Part shown: positions 1 to 11,610 of the stretch, piece after piece
Layout: every line of letters starts with the position of its first letter
Numbering within the stretch: position 1 is the stretch's first letter
NCBI GenBank assembly: GCA_012934845.2
Contig: WNNJ02000217.1
Location: 1-64,000 of the forward strand
Direction of reading: 5' to 3'
Length of the DNA stretch: 64,000 bases
Source of the DNA: Pomphorhynchus laevis
Lineage: Eukaryota; Acanthocephala; Palaeacanthocephala; Echinorhynchida; Pomphorhynchidae
Notes under the pieces: generated by a model
Seen by the model: only the letters and a program-made list of their open reading frames with translations
The model's database searches: none
Told to the model about the DNA's origin: nothing
Position numbers and translations under genes: made by a program

Positions 1-58
<58 letters not shown>
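1..58. repeat. (AT)n microsatellite at window start
   Basis: Uninterrupted AT dinucleotides from the first base, so the true left end lies outside the window. Confidence 0.97.
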
Positions 59-60
<2 letters not shown>

Positions 61-540
61 AGTATATATGGTGACAGGATCAGTGTATATGGTGACAGGA
101 TAGTGAACAAGTCGTTCACTATCTTTATATGTTTCGAACTTCGAGAAATATTTTTTTTAAAATTCGACAGTTTATTTCGAAGGGAACAATAACAACTATA
201 TGCTTTATTTAAATCCGATGCTGTGTCTTCGGATTTAAGTCTATTTAATTTATGTCTTCCAAGATTCACTGTCGGTCCGCTCATCTTCGATCTACCTGAA
301 CTCACACACATCGATTTCGCGGGTAGCAATCCAATTTATATCCTCAAATATAATAATTTAATAATTTTTTAAATATAAAAATTTACAAAAGAGGGGTTCT
401 CATAAATGTGCTTATACATAACTTTCACTGTCAACGTTGTAGCTGATTTTTATTACAAGTCGTTCACTATCGTATGTGCTGCCATCTCGGTTTCCTCTTA
501 AACTTTGAAATAAGGCATATGCTGTTCGAGCGATTTCAAA
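59..540. other. Non-coding stretch next to LINE 3' end
   Basis: No gene is supported. A 17-bp direct repeat (ACAAGTCGTTCACTATC) occurs at 107-123 and 455-471. The right part probably belongs to the 3' end of the - strand LINE that follows. Confidence 0.4.
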
Positions 541-2870
541 GGAAACACGGCGTTTTTTGTTTGTGATGACATGCGCGTATTTCGTAATACCTCGTTGTGA
601 GCGAACTTATTCGATTCGTTTGAACAAGGTGCCTGTATATTTCCCGATGCAACCAGAAGAGGAGAAAATTAGCGGAATAGATCTACCGTCCTCGATCGCT
701 TTAATTCTTTCTGAGTATTTGGCTTGTTTGTGTGATTCATTGTGCTGGAAGGATGCATCCGCTGGTCGGTTGACGAACGAAAGTCTTCGTCGAAGAATGT
801 CTGCTGTAATCGCTCGTTCCACAGGCCCAAACAGGATATGTCCAGCATGACCCAGGCGGCTTGACTTGTTAATGGTTCGATGAATTTTAGGGTATCAGGG
901 ACCGGTAGTAGGTTAGGTTCGATTACTACATAACGGTAAATAGTTGATGTTTCTTTTGAAATTTTATCTCGGACAGAGTTGTGTCTGATTGACGGTAATC
1001 CTTCCGATCTGCATAAGAGTGCGTTGCTCACCGTGATTTCTTCACGACAAGATCATGATTCTTGGATCAAGTCAATTGGGGTTTGCCCATAGCGAGCCGA
1101 TATGGCATCTGTGAACTCCCTCGATGACGTACAAAAGCGCTCGTTTTTCATAAGGAGGGCACTAAGCAATGAAGATGCTTTGTCTCTTCGAGCATGATTA
1201 ATAACAACATTGAGAAAAACACTCATTAAGGTCTCGGATACGCCTCGCAACATCTCGTGATCGCACTAGATAGTCCGTTTGATATAGGTACATTTTGCTT
1301 GCATCAAATGTGTCAAGCCCGAGTATGCGGCATGTGGTCGATTTTGGCCACCGACTAAACGTTCAATTATATTTTGCCAAGTATCTGCGCATTGGTCGAC
1401 AATAACTGCTTCGTAGTCGACGGAACCCACCGCGGATCCGAGAATACTTATGCCGTCACACTAAATCTTGGTGTCTAGTTGGGAACTGCTTAATGCTCAG
1501 AGTATGGTGAGACAAGAGTTGGGACTCGGCTCCATTAACAACGTAACCGTACTTTGGCCCTTCTGTTTTAGGGCATTCCAAACGTTTGTAATGTCTTTGA
1601 GGCAACGAACAAACTTTGGCGTCATCAGCGTACCATACTTAGTGTACGTTAGGTTCGATTTGTCGTATTTTGTCTATAAGATGCAAGGACCCGAAGGAGA
1701 AGCAAGGCATCGCAAAGGGGTCGCCTTGGGTAAATCCTTCTTCTGAGAGTAAGCAATCGGAACCTAGAGTGAACGTCGTGGGTTCTTGATATAGGTTATT
1801 CATAACGCATAACAATGATGAACATGCAAACTCGAAGTTGTGGAGGGCAGCTTGTCTGTTTACGGAATTGAAGTCGTTGGTTGCATTGTTTGTTAGAAGG
1901 CAGCTATCAGAATTTGCGTTATTTGTTTTTCGGAGTGAGTGTACCGCGTATTCAACCCACACTTTTGCATTTCAGCTGTTTGAAACGTTCCCGCGACGTC
2001 ATGCATGTCGTGGCGAACAAACATAAGAATCGCTTTACTAACTATTCTTGAAGTGTCGCACACCCCGAATGGGTGTATTCCCCCTCTTTTCCTTTCGAGA
2101 GCTATGAGTCGGCAACACGTGAATGCTTCTAACGTTTTGGCTGGTACAGATTCGGTAGTGATGCGAATCACGAAGTGAGTGAGAGTTTCTGCTAAAGATT
2201 GAGACTGCGAACCAAAACGTGTAAGCATTTTCCGCCATGATGTCGAATCAAGTCCAGAAGTCCCTGCACCACTCTTAGTTCGTTCACATGCGGAGATGAT
2301 ACGAGTTTCGTCCAAGGCACAAAATCTGCTTGTGTGATGCATTATCGAAACAGGAAATGATGATGATAGCAATATTTCTGGTGGTAGGACTTTTGCGGAT
2401 GGATGGCAATCTTGTAGCCATGATTTTACTGATCTACCCTTCACTTTTCGTCTGGGCTGAGGACTGTGGATGACGACTTATCTTCTAGTACTGATGTGAA
2501 AGCGGTCACTTTCCCTGCAGTAAGAAATTTACAATAACGATCGATCCAATAATTTTTCCCGAGAGGAATGCGATGAGTTATTCCCAACTGAAAGTGTTTA
2601 ACCTAATGGAACAATGCGTTGTACTTCTTTTTCTCCCATAAAGCTAGACGTCCCTCTATAATTTTGCGAATGAGAAACACTTTTGTTGGAGGGACTCGTT
2701 GCAGTATGCATTGGGAGAACACCGTGGCCTCTTTAAGAATGATAGATCGTGAATTTCTTCGATTGATGCGCGAGTTGCTACAAACGTATGACTTGCCTTG
2801 CATACGGGTAAAGTAAAGAGATTTGTCGCCATTGGATGACCACTGGGTATATTTCGACAATGGTCATCGG
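540..2870 (-). mobile_element. Decayed LINE, same family as the 23.1-25.7 kb LINE
   Basis: Reading the - strand from 2.86 kb down, the frames give pieces of one retrotransposon polyprotein in the right order: a pre-RT segment with SGAGTSGLDSTSW, a segment with TCCRLIALERKRGGIHPFGV, RT motif A (NDFNSVNRQAAL), motif B (SEEGFTQGDPFAMP), motif C (WYADD, near 1.63 kb), then a C-terminal segment with GLPSIRHNSVRD and LDISCLGLW followed by TFFDEDF, the Asp-containing signature of the nuclease-like domain. Each piece matches the uninterrupted LINE at 23.1 kb at about the level expected of an old relative. The coding sequence is broken by several stops and frameshifts (for example between the pieces ending near 1893, 1639 and 669), so the copy is dead. 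Base composition is clearly less AT-rich than the flanks, as in the intact relative. Confidence 0.8.
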
Positions 2871-3463
2871 TGTCACTGTTCGATTTTCGTGGTGTAGGGG
2901 ACTAGTTAGTATTCCATCTACGATAGTCTCTGACATGCCACCATTAAGGTCTTAATGTTGAATATCATGTACGGAGGAGTTGACAGCTCGTTTGTTACGG
3001 TGGGTGATTGATTCGAGTCCAGCGTAGATTTGCGTGATAAATTAAGACTGAACAATTAAAGCATTACTTTTCAGCTTTAGCGCACTTGCATCGTAGGCAT
3101 TTAGCTGCTAATGTGTAACAGTTGCAGAATTTACTCTGGATGTGGGAACACCCTTCGACATTCTTTTATTTATTTATGTACTAGTTATTTTGTCCAATTA
3201 TTGAATGTAATCTAAGTGTATTGTAAAATCCAAGTGTATGTAATCCAAGTGTATTGTATTGTGTGTATTTTTGTGTGTTTAAGCTATCTTTGTAATCACC
3301 TTGAACACTTATAACTTTTTCTTCGAGCCAATAAAAATGTAATAATAATTATTTCATTACAACCACAGAGTGGTCGACTCGACTAGGCATAGCATGCAAT
3401 AATCTATTCTGAACAACGATGGAGCGGTCCTTTATGGACGTTTGTGTTTATAACTCGCTTGCC
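2871..3463. other. Intergenic, no gene seen
   Basis: No supported coding region. The stretch 3180-3350 is rich in short GTATT/AAGTGTAT repeats and ends with an AATAAAAATGTAATAATAATT tail-like run, possibly the end of an old insertion. Confidence 0.4.
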
Positions 3464-3543
3464 TCATCGTATTCCCAAGGGGGAATACGATGATGCAAGG
3501 GATTATAATCCCTCTTGGGATTCCAAGGGGGAATCCCAAGAGG
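3464..3543. repeat. Cluster of three consecutive hairpins
   Basis: Three inverted repeats follow each other: CATCGTATTCCC pairs with GGGAATACGATG (3464-3492), GGGATTATAATCCC is self-complementary (3499-3512), and CTCTTGGGATTCC pairs with GGAATCCCAAGAG (3512-3543). Two of them use the loop AAGG. The short frames across this block are by-products of the symmetry, not genes. Confidence 0.75.
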
Positions 3544-3544
3544 G

Positions 3545-5264
3545 ATTTCACCCTCTCACGTTTTCTGTGCTCGGAAACATAGGTCCTAAAGCCAAAAAAA
3601 GTATTACGACAGATCTCACGCTTACAGGTGGTTAAACACAATACACCCTATCATGAATGCATCACTTACCTTAGAAGCGACATCTCATTTATCCTCGCAA
3701 AATGTGTATCGTTGGCGATTCGACGAGCATCCATAAGAAACCTTAACAGTTAAGCGAATTCAATCAATGATTCGCCAAACTAATAGAAATGTTATGAAAC
3801 AACTCGGTTAAGGCCTAATTGAAGGAAGTTACACATTTGTAATAAACACATATTAATTTAATATATTATCTTATTTAATATAGTATAATAATTTTATATT
3901 TAATATTTAATTTAATATAATATTAATATTTTAATTATATTATTGAAAATAACGTTGTAACTAATAATACATAGTTTTAGTAGGTTATATTACCGGGAAA
4001 ATAAAGTGTTAAGGTTAATAATAACTTGTCAGTAGAACAAATCTGAACAGATAACTTAGTTTTCGGTTTTTTACGATATATTAACAAAGATAAAGATAGA
4101 TAATAAATAATTAAATAAGAGTTTATAGAATTTATATTTATATCAAGTTAAAACTCAAAATTAGAATTAAAAATAAAAGTCAATTATAATATGCTTTGTA
4201 TTAGAATAAGATACTAAATAATCAAATTTCATCAGATGAAATACATCTTTAGCATGTATTTGACACACCTCAATTTACACCCATTATTTACACGATTTAT
4301 ATACACACACTTAATTTACACATTTTATTTACACCCCTTATTAATAAACTTAATCTGTAAATATATAAATTTATACGTAAAGATAAATAATAAATATTTA
4401 AATAAGATTATACAACTTATATTTTAAATTATTATATTTAGATTTTATAGAATGTAAATTCACATCAAGTTAAAATTTGTAATTGAAATTTAAAATAAAT
4501 GTCAATTTCTGTAAATAATAGAAGATGAATAAGAATAAGGATTAGAGGTAATCAGGAGGAACTGCTATGTTATCGGGTTTCTAGATGTATTCGTTGGCAA
4601 TACAATTAACAAATAAAAGTACAGATATAGCAAACAAAAGAAAATAGTAGCCATAAGCCAATTTTCGATTGTTCGCTTACAATGATTTTCTACAAAGCAA
4701 GGAAAGTTACGATATTCAATGATATTTTCGCAAGATCAAGGTGTTCTGCAAAAACGTATAGTAAACTACGAACAAATAATATTGTAAATTTTAAATAAAT
4801 GTTTTGTTCGACATTTAGTAATAACAGAAATAACATAAAAGTCAATTTTTATGAATTGACTAATAAATAGCAGACGATGTATCAGAATATTGATTAGAGG
4901 TTATCAGGAGGAACTGCTATGGATTCCGACCCTTAATATTTATTGATATTGTTTCACCAACAAATTAACTTTAATGATTTAATAAATCCTTAGATTTAAT
5001 TTAAATTCACTTAATTTAAGTCATTAAATTTTCTTTAATGATTTACTTTAATAATTTACTTATTTTGTTGTTTGCTATTATAAGCTTGGCAAATATTTGT
5101 AAATTTGTATTTTCATCTTCTGATTATTTTGGATTTATTGATTTATCGTTTGACATTCTAAAAATTCCAAGATAATTAAATTATTGTTTCAAATTGTTAT
5201 TTTTTAAGTATTTATTAGTAAAGATGATAATAAAGTGCTCATTTATAGTAAATCTTTATTTAAG
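3545..5264. other. AT-rich stretch with two PLE-A tails
   Basis: No coding exon recognised. Two - strand copies of the PLE-A 3' tail lie at about 4500-4585 and 4850-4935, each with the AGGAGGAACTGCTATG block seen downstream of the reverse transcriptase at 40.8 kb. The remaining sequence is A/T-rich filler. The N-terminal exons expected for PRP16 were not found here. Confidence 0.5.
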
Positions 5265-5455
5265 GTGCGCTTTTGGGCATCAAACGAAATGACACGCACG
5301 ACGTCGCCGACGATAAGCTAGATTATAAAAAATCTCAAACATATGCTGATCTTATCCGCCAAGATGATCTTAAAGATGCTGCAAGTCACAAGTGTAATAA
5401 AAAATCAATGAAATCACAGAGGGAATTTCTTCCTATTTTTGCAGTCAAGGAACAG
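5265..5455 (+). CDS. DHX38: PRP16/DHX38-like spliceosomal DEAH helicase, exon 1 seen
   Basis: This is the most upstream exon I can assign to a PRP16-type RNA helicase, the ATPase that remodels the spliceosome before the second splicing step in the nucleus. The frame opens after an AG acceptor at 5263-5264 and reads LLGIKRND, then KLDYKKSQTYADLIRQDD, ending REFLPIFAVKEQ at a GTAATT donor. The last block matches the (Y/F)LPIFAV segment that precedes the helicase core in DHX38 proteins. Phase joins without shift to exon 2 (KEQ then LMNVIREN). The acidic/basic N-terminal third of the protein is missing from the window or not recognisable. The gene continues at 11042, 14450, 15604, 15795, 18715, 18833, 19043 and 19191. 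Confidence 0.88.
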
Positions 5456-6289
5456 GTAATTATTTCGCATTTCTTTGTTGTAGAAATTTTTTTAATCAAA
5501 AGTACTTCTTTAGAAATCATGTAATCTTTTTAAAATATGTAAATATATTTGAATAAAATAAATTAAAAAGAATAAGTTTTACAAAACCGATTGTTTTGCT
5601 TAACACAATTATTTATTTAACAATTATTCAATCCTTTATTTATAAGCCAACAGCAGTACGTTTCATTTCAGTTTTGCTGGACCTCAACATCTACTGATCC
5701 AATATCTACCTTTCACGTTTAGGTTTTTTTAATGTGGGCAGATGATCACTTGACATGTCTGCTCGTATTTTTCAATTAGATTGAATGATACTTTTATCTT
5801 ACATTTTGAAAATTCAATCAAAAACATTTTTGATTTTAAATAAAATCAGCGTTAGTAGGGAAAGGTTCAACTTTTTGCAATTAAAATTTCGGAATCAATT
5901 GTAGCAGTATCAATATTTTTGTTGCCTGCTTTTTATTGAAATACTAGTACGATTGGAATTTTAATGACTTAATAAATTGTAAAATATAAATTATACAATT
6001 GCTATTATTGGAATTTTGAATTTTTTAAATGTTAATTAATATAAATTATTATCTCACAATATCTCACATTTTTTAAATAGATTTTTTTATACAATATCTA
6101 TTATATTATATTATAATATAATATATTATAATATATTATATTATATTAACTAATAAATCAGTAAATTGTATAAATTGCTTATCCGAATTATATGTATGAT
6201 TTAAAAATGTCAACAACTCTATGTTGAATACAACAAAATATTCGTAAATTGAATATTAAATTAAATCCCGCTGCTGCAATATAGGGTTC
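5456..6289. other. PRP16 intron 1, unexplained part
   Basis: Low-complexity A/T sequence, including a run of TATTATAT palindromes near 6098-6148. Around 5690-5740 there is a weak match to the - strand of the 398-bp tRNA-headed repeat (CTACTGATCC, TTTCACGTTTAGG). No exon seen. Confidence 0.35.
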
Positions 6290-6430
6290 GAGGAATAGGG
6301 GTCGAAACCTGTTAGCATAGCAGTTCCTCCTTATGACCTCTTATCCAAATTCTAATACAGCGTCTGTTATTTATTAGTCAATTCATAAAAACTGACTTTT
6401 TAAATTTCAATTTTAAATTGATTTAAATTA
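6290..6430 (+). mobile_element. PLE-A 3' tail, solo copy
   Basis: Contains GGTTCGAGGAATAGGGGTCG, ACATAGCAGTTCCTCC-type sequence and the TCTGTTATTTATTAGTCAAT block that also lies just downstream of the reverse transcriptase stop at 40.8 kb, so this is a detached Penelope-like 3' end. Confidence 0.6.
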
Positions 6431-6507
6431 TAAAAAATCTTATAACAATTATTAATTTAATAATAAATAATAATTTATAATTTAATAATTAATTATTAAT
6501 TATTAAT

Positions 6508-6850
6508 CCTGACAAATCTAGATTTAGTAGATATTAAAGAAGCGTTAGTAAAATTAATTAATCTTATATTCGGAAAAAGATATACATATATATTATAAAA
6601 ATTATAACGCCTATCTAACAAAAATTGAACTATCAAATAAATATAAATATATGGATAAAATTGAATTATTAGAATCCTTAAATATTTTGATAAATCAAAA
6701 TTATTTAAAAGTAGGGACATCTATATTTAGACAAGTAAAAGGTGTTTCAATGGGGGTAATAGTAGCCCATTATAGCTGACTTGTTTTTAAGCTTTATAGA
6801 ATATGAATTTGTTCATAACTGTTTAAAAACTAAATCTAAAACATTTAAAA
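6508..6850 (+). mobile_element. PLE-A reverse transcriptase fragment
   Basis: Frames read LDLVDIKEALVKLINLIFGK, then KVGTSIFRQVKG and a decayed motif B, followed by FLSFIEYEFVHNCLKTKSK. It aligns to codons upstream of the catalytic YIDD in the copy at 40.8 kb. The copy is broken and truncated on both sides. Confidence 0.8.
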
Positions 6851-8429
6851 GGAAAATGATATTCACTCGTATTGTTCGCCTCGAGCAAATTAAATAAAGG
6901 AGTTATTAAAATAAATAATCAAATAAAGGAGTTACAATTATTATATTACTATTATAAAATAATAAAGAAGTACTTCGATTGTACTTCGATTGAAGTACAA
7001 TCGGAGACTTCATCGTAGAATAGAGTTTGTATTTTCCAACTTTATTGATAACGGCTAAGTTTAGAGCCAAACGGGATCACTGAAAATAATACATGTATTG
7101 GAAAGAAACGCACCAATATTCAAGCAAATATGGTATATATTTGCTAACAGTATAGACCACTGATAGTCATCAGGGACGAACGCTGCAGTTCTGAAAGCAT
7201 TATATTGCAAAACATGTAATGCAAAACATTACAGTTCTGAATATGTGTGAACTAAACGACCGCATTACATCGATGAATTCTGAATATGTGTAAACTGAAT
7301 GACGTGTGATAGCATCGATACCACTACAATATGGAAAGCATTCATACTTAAGCATTTATACCACAGACAAAGTTTTATTTCGTCTTTGTTGAAGGCTTCG
7401 ATAATGAAGAACTAGTATGTATAAAGATGCAACAGTGATTAGTCGAGGAGTAAGTGAAAGAGCATGACATTTGTCCTTTAAGATCTCAAAGTTAAAAAAT
7501 ACACAATATATTTAATCCTAATCCATCGAGTATAATAAAGCCGTGGTTCTTTGATAAAAAGGCACTGCTTCATCATTCTTACACAATTCAATGAACTGAC
7601 TCATAAATCAAATATATCCACGGAAGAATTAAACAAACAATGAGATCATAAAAATTAATTATTTAAAGACATAAATCAGATGAATGGTGAATACAGATTA
7701 TACTAGTGAGTACACGAGGATTTAATAGTGTTCGTCAGCGAATGAGAAAGGTGGCTGAATCACATACGTGATCGTTTTGCTCGCGTGTGGTAGTTCGCTA
7801 CCACGCGCGAACACCTTAAACGAGATGTTATAACAAAATAGGAAAAATAAATTTCCTTTTTGTATAATGTCTACGATTTACCCATTCATGTAAAGCGTGT
7901 TTAACCGCTTTGATCCCCTTTATCGCTTTAAATTTTCTTCAGGGATTAACTTTTACCCATTTAGGGTGTTTAAAATATCCCTTAAGGGGTTATAGTAAGC
8001 CATTGTATTAAGGAGGTTACTATATTAAACTCTTATTAATATATGTTATTATAATAAGTTTATATATAACCTTATTATATTAATAATATAATAAGTATAT
8101 TTATAATATTATTAGAAGAAGTTTCGAAAAATCAAGAATTTGAGCATTTGCATATGTAATGTGATTTGTAATTAAGAGAAAAATTATATTTATTTAGATA
8201 TTTAAAGATCATAGAAAATGAATAAATATTTTAAAAATCTGTTAACATATATGATTATATGTACTGAAAATTCGAAAATTTATATTTGAATTATAAATTA
8301 TTTGCATTTTATTAATTTATTAAAGTCAATAAAAGATTGATTTAATATTAAAATATTAAACAATAAAGTTGATATTTATATATTCGATTGTAAATATTTA
8401 CAATTTATATATTCTATTGTTGATATTTA
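6851..8429. other. PRP16 intron 1, no gene
   Basis: No coding exon recognised. A strong hairpin, TCGCGTGTGGTAG pairing with CTACCACGCGCGA around a TTCG loop, lies at 7781-7810. 6962-7005 repeats GTACTTCGATTG-type motifs in both orientations. Confidence 0.4.
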
Positions 8430-9290
8430 TATATTCGATAGACAAGTAAAAGGTGTTCCAATGGGTGGTAATAGTAGCCCAATTATAGCTGACTTATTTT
8501 TAAGCTTTATAGAATATGAATTTGTTCATAACTGTTTAAAAAATAAATCTAAATTATATAAAGATATGAAATATATGTTTCGATACATTGATGATATATG
8601 TGTATTTAATTCTAATAATTTTTATTCAATTAGTGAGCACATTTATCCAGAAAGCCTTATTCTTAACAAAACCAATATTAATGATAAAGAAGGTGTATAT
8701 CTAGATATGAACATTAAATTAACATCAATTAAAACTACTATTAATTTATATCGTAAAGATGACATATTTAAATTTACAAGAAACATATTTTTGCATGAGC
8801 ATTCATGCATACCATATAATATAAAATATAATACATTAAATAATGAAATTTTAAGAATTGCAACAATATGTAATGATATTGGCTTTCTTCAAAATCATTT
8901 AAATAATTTAATAGATACATATTTTAAACTAGGTTACTATAAAAATAACATCAATCAAAAAATAAATATATATAAGCAAACAATATAATTAAAAATAAAT
9001 TTACTATAAAAATACAATTAAACAGTAAAATATAAATCAACAAAATTTTATTAAAATAAATTTAAAATTATTAGCGGACAATTTTTATGGGCGGATAATT
9101 TGTATATGAATAAGGTACTTTATAATAAAATTTAATCAGAGGAAATACGTCCTTAACACGTATTTGGTTCCGCTGCTATGTTGGGTCGAGGAATAGGTGC
9201 TGAAACTTTATAGCACAGCAGTTCTTTCTGATGACCTATAACCCTTATTATAATACATTGTCTGTTATTTAAATATCATTAGAAATTTAA
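8430..9290 (+). mobile_element. PLE-A fragment: RT catalytic half plus 3' tail
   Basis: From 8449 the frame reads KGVPMGGNSSPIIADL (RT motif B), MFRYIDDICVFN (motif C with the catalytic Asp pair), GVYLDMNIKL and IFLHEHSCIPYNIKYN, ending near 8988. The 3' tail (about 9060-9290) follows with GGGTCGAGGAATAGGTGC and GCACAGCAGTTC. RT motif A is missing, so this is a 5'-truncated copy, the usual outcome of target-primed insertion. Its RT is of the Penelope type by the STLYTNL-class motif A seen in the fuller copy at 41.6 kb. Confidence 0.85.
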
Positions 9291-9944
9291 TTATTACTTA
9301 ATTTATTTTACTATAAAAATATTAAAAGTTTACATATAATTATTTGAATAAATCTGATTGTTTACTGCTCTTGCAATACAGCAAATAACTTTTGGACGGA
9401 TATGTTTGCCAGTTGTTCTTTCAAATTGATATTTTGAACATTCTACATCTAACGTTTTTAAATCCTAAAGATAAAATTAAAAAGTAACTAAATTTTAAGT
9501 GAATGTGTTAACTAACGAGTTTATAAACATGATTTATTAAAAATCACAAATGCATCACCTATTAAGGGGCTAATTTTGCTTTTTTAAATATTGGGTTATT
9601 TTACACATACAGTTTTTATACTCTAAAAAGGTTTGCTAATATTAAAGAAACTTTTAAAAAAGATCCAAAAATACGCAATTAAAATAATTAATTTTATAGC
9701 TGAATTTATTAAAATTACTAAATTATTATAATAATAGCAAATAGTGTATTGAATAACTCGAAGTTTATTGAATTCACGATTTACAATTTAAGTGACAGGA
9801 GTCAAGATGATATATTATATAAAACATGATATATCATACTAACACACATAACAATAATATTTTATTACTTTCAACATCAAGAATTTAATTGCAACAAGCA
9901 CCACTTGATCGTTTCATACTTGATTCTAAACACAACGGATTAAT
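9291..9944. other. PRP16 intron 1, no gene
   Basis: A/T-rich sequence, no exon or clear repeat recognised. Confidence 0.4.
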
Positions 9945-10340
9945 CCTGATGACCTCTAATTCTTATTCTGATACATCGTTTGTTATTTATTAGTCTATTC
10001 ATAAAAACGACTTTTATTTTAAATTTCAATTATTTTAATTTAACTTGATTTAAATTATAAAAAAAAACTTAAATATTAAATAATATATTTACAATTGATA
10101 AGCAAATTCCATCAGAGGAAATACGCCATTTGCATGCATTTGGCCCCACAGCATTTGGATCCATGCATTTGGATCGAGGAATAGGGACCGAAACTTGATA
10201 ACATAGCAGTTCTTCATGATGACATGTAATCCTTATTCTTATACATCGTCTGTTATTTATTAGTCAATTCATAAAATTGACGTTTATTTTAAATTTCAAT
10301 TTTAAATTTTAACTTGATATAAACTATATAAAATCTTATA
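9945..10340 (+). mobile_element. Two consecutive PLE-A 3' tails
   Basis: The blocks TGATGACCTCTAATTCTTAT and CATCGT(T/C)TGTTATTTATTAG occur at 9947-10090 and again with more of the tail at 10100-10340 (GAGGAATAGGGACCGAAAC, ACATAGCAGTTC). Both are in + orientation and carry no RT. Confidence 0.65.
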
Positions 10341-10424
10341 ACAATTATTTATTATTTATTGATCTGATTTATGGTCTGTTATGCAATTGTACATGAATGA
10401 TCAAATAGTGTGCAAATAATTACT

Positions 10425-10662
10425 GTGGCGCGCCCAGCGCGCCACCCATGCCAGATGCGCCACCCTATGGATTTTTATGATTTTATGCGCCACCATAGGG
10501 TGCTCCCTATGGTGGCGCATAAAATCATATGCGCATAGGATTCAACATTTATGCGCCACCATAGGGTGCTCCCATGATGCGCCACCCTATGGTGGCGCAT
10601 CATGCCAGATGCGCCACCATAGGGTGGCGCATCTGGCATGGGTGGCGCGCTGGGCGCGCCAC
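10425..10662. mobile_element. 238-bp GC-rich nested palindrome with 7-bp target duplication
   Basis: The ends are perfect inverted repeats starting GTGGCGCGCCCAGCGCGCCA and continuing for about 39 bp (GATGCGCCACC at the inner edge). The inside is built from further TGCGCCACCATAGGG / CCCTATGGTGGCGCA inverted pairs. AATTACT flanks both sides (10418-10424 and 10663-10669). It has no transposase. The abrupt jump to high GC inside an A/T-rich intron marks it as an insertion, most like a small non-autonomous DNA element (MITE). A related TGCGCCACATGTGGCGCA core lies near 17.66 kb. The short ORF inside is a symmetry artefact. Confidence 0.8.
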
Positions 10663-10689
10663 AATTACTAATTTTATCTAAAATTTTAT

Positions 10690-11020
10690 ATAACTAGATA
10701 ATCAAATTTCATCAGTGGAATAAGTCCTTAGAACGTATTTGTCCCCGCTGATATGTTGGTCGAGGAATTGCGACCGAAACCAGATAGCATACCAGTTCCT
10801 CTTGATTAACTCTAATCCTTATTCTGATACATTAGCTGTTATTTATTCATCAATTCATAACAATTGACTTTTATTTTCAATTTCAATATTAAATTTTAAC
10901 TTGATATAAATATAAATTGCATAAAATTTTATATAATTATGTATTATTTATCTTTATTTTTTATCTTTACATTGTATGCTATAAATTACGTAGACTCAAA
11001 TATCTGAAATTTTATCATAT
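10690..11020 (+). mobile_element. PLE-A 3' tail next to PRP16 exon 2
   Basis: Carries GGTCGAGGAATTGCGACC, CATACCAGTTCCTC and TACATTAGCTGTTATTTATT, and ends with TACGTAGACTCAAATATCTGA, matching the element end TACGTAGACTCAGTTAGCTG at 29.1 and 40.4 kb. It stops about 20 bp before the splice acceptor. Confidence 0.6.
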
Positions 11021-11041
11021 ACTTTATTTTTATTTTTTTAG

Positions 11042-11122
11042 CTGATGAATGTTATTCGTGAGAATATAATCATTGTGGTTGTTGGTGAAACCGGTTCTGG
11101 CAAAACTACACAATTAACTCAA
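11042..11122 (+). CDS. DHX38: PRP16/DHX38-like helicase, exon 2 (motif I)
   Basis: 27 codons between a T-rich acceptor ending at 11041 and a GTATGT donor. It contains the Walker A/P-loop GETGSGKTTQLTQ that binds ATP. The preceding intron (5456-11041, 5.6 kb) is filled with PLE-A fragments and the GC-rich palindrome, and a PLE-A tail runs almost up to the acceptor. Confidence 0.92.
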
Positions 11123-11297
11123 GTATGTATTTAGATACTAATATTTTTAATAAAATGTTGTCGTTGTATTTTTAATTTTATAATAACACACATTGCATTT
11201 TTCGTTATAAACTCGATTACATACATTCTGTGATCATGTGATCATTTTCTAAGACTTAAATTTAACATAAAGAATTGAAGTTTAAAAATAGTGTGAT

Positions 11298-11459
11298 GCT
11301 CTTTTGTAATTGGTAAACAACACGAAATATTAAATGTCTTTATTCCTTGCCGAATCATCAAGCGAATCGGCAATATAATCCATTGAAAATTGAAAGGCAA
11401 AGATGTGCTAAAACAGCATTTTCTGAAGTTTCAGCCAAGATGTATATTTCAATCTATAA
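11298..11459 (+). repeat. 160-bp interspersed repeat, copy 1
   Basis: GCTCTTTTGTAATTGGTAA through TTTCAGCCAAGATGTAT also occurs at 15250-15410 in another PRP16 intron. A small palindrome (CGAATCATCAAGCGAATCGG) sits in the middle. No coding potential; probably a short non-autonomous element. Confidence 0.7.
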
Positions 11460-11610
11460 AAACTTAAAAAATTATGCCATAACCTGAAAAATGCATAAAG
11501 TTCCCAAATTAAATTTACTGTATGACTAAGATTGATCGTCTATGTAATTTCTTTATCTCCGAAAAGATGATTATCTATCAGATGACGAAAAGATGTTATA
11601 TATTGCAGTA

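Noticed and set aside
10477-10671. 64-codon ORF in the GC-rich palindrome
   Set aside because: It repeats the same words (CATIGCS) because the DNA is a nested inverted repeat, and it extends past the element end. It is not a gene.
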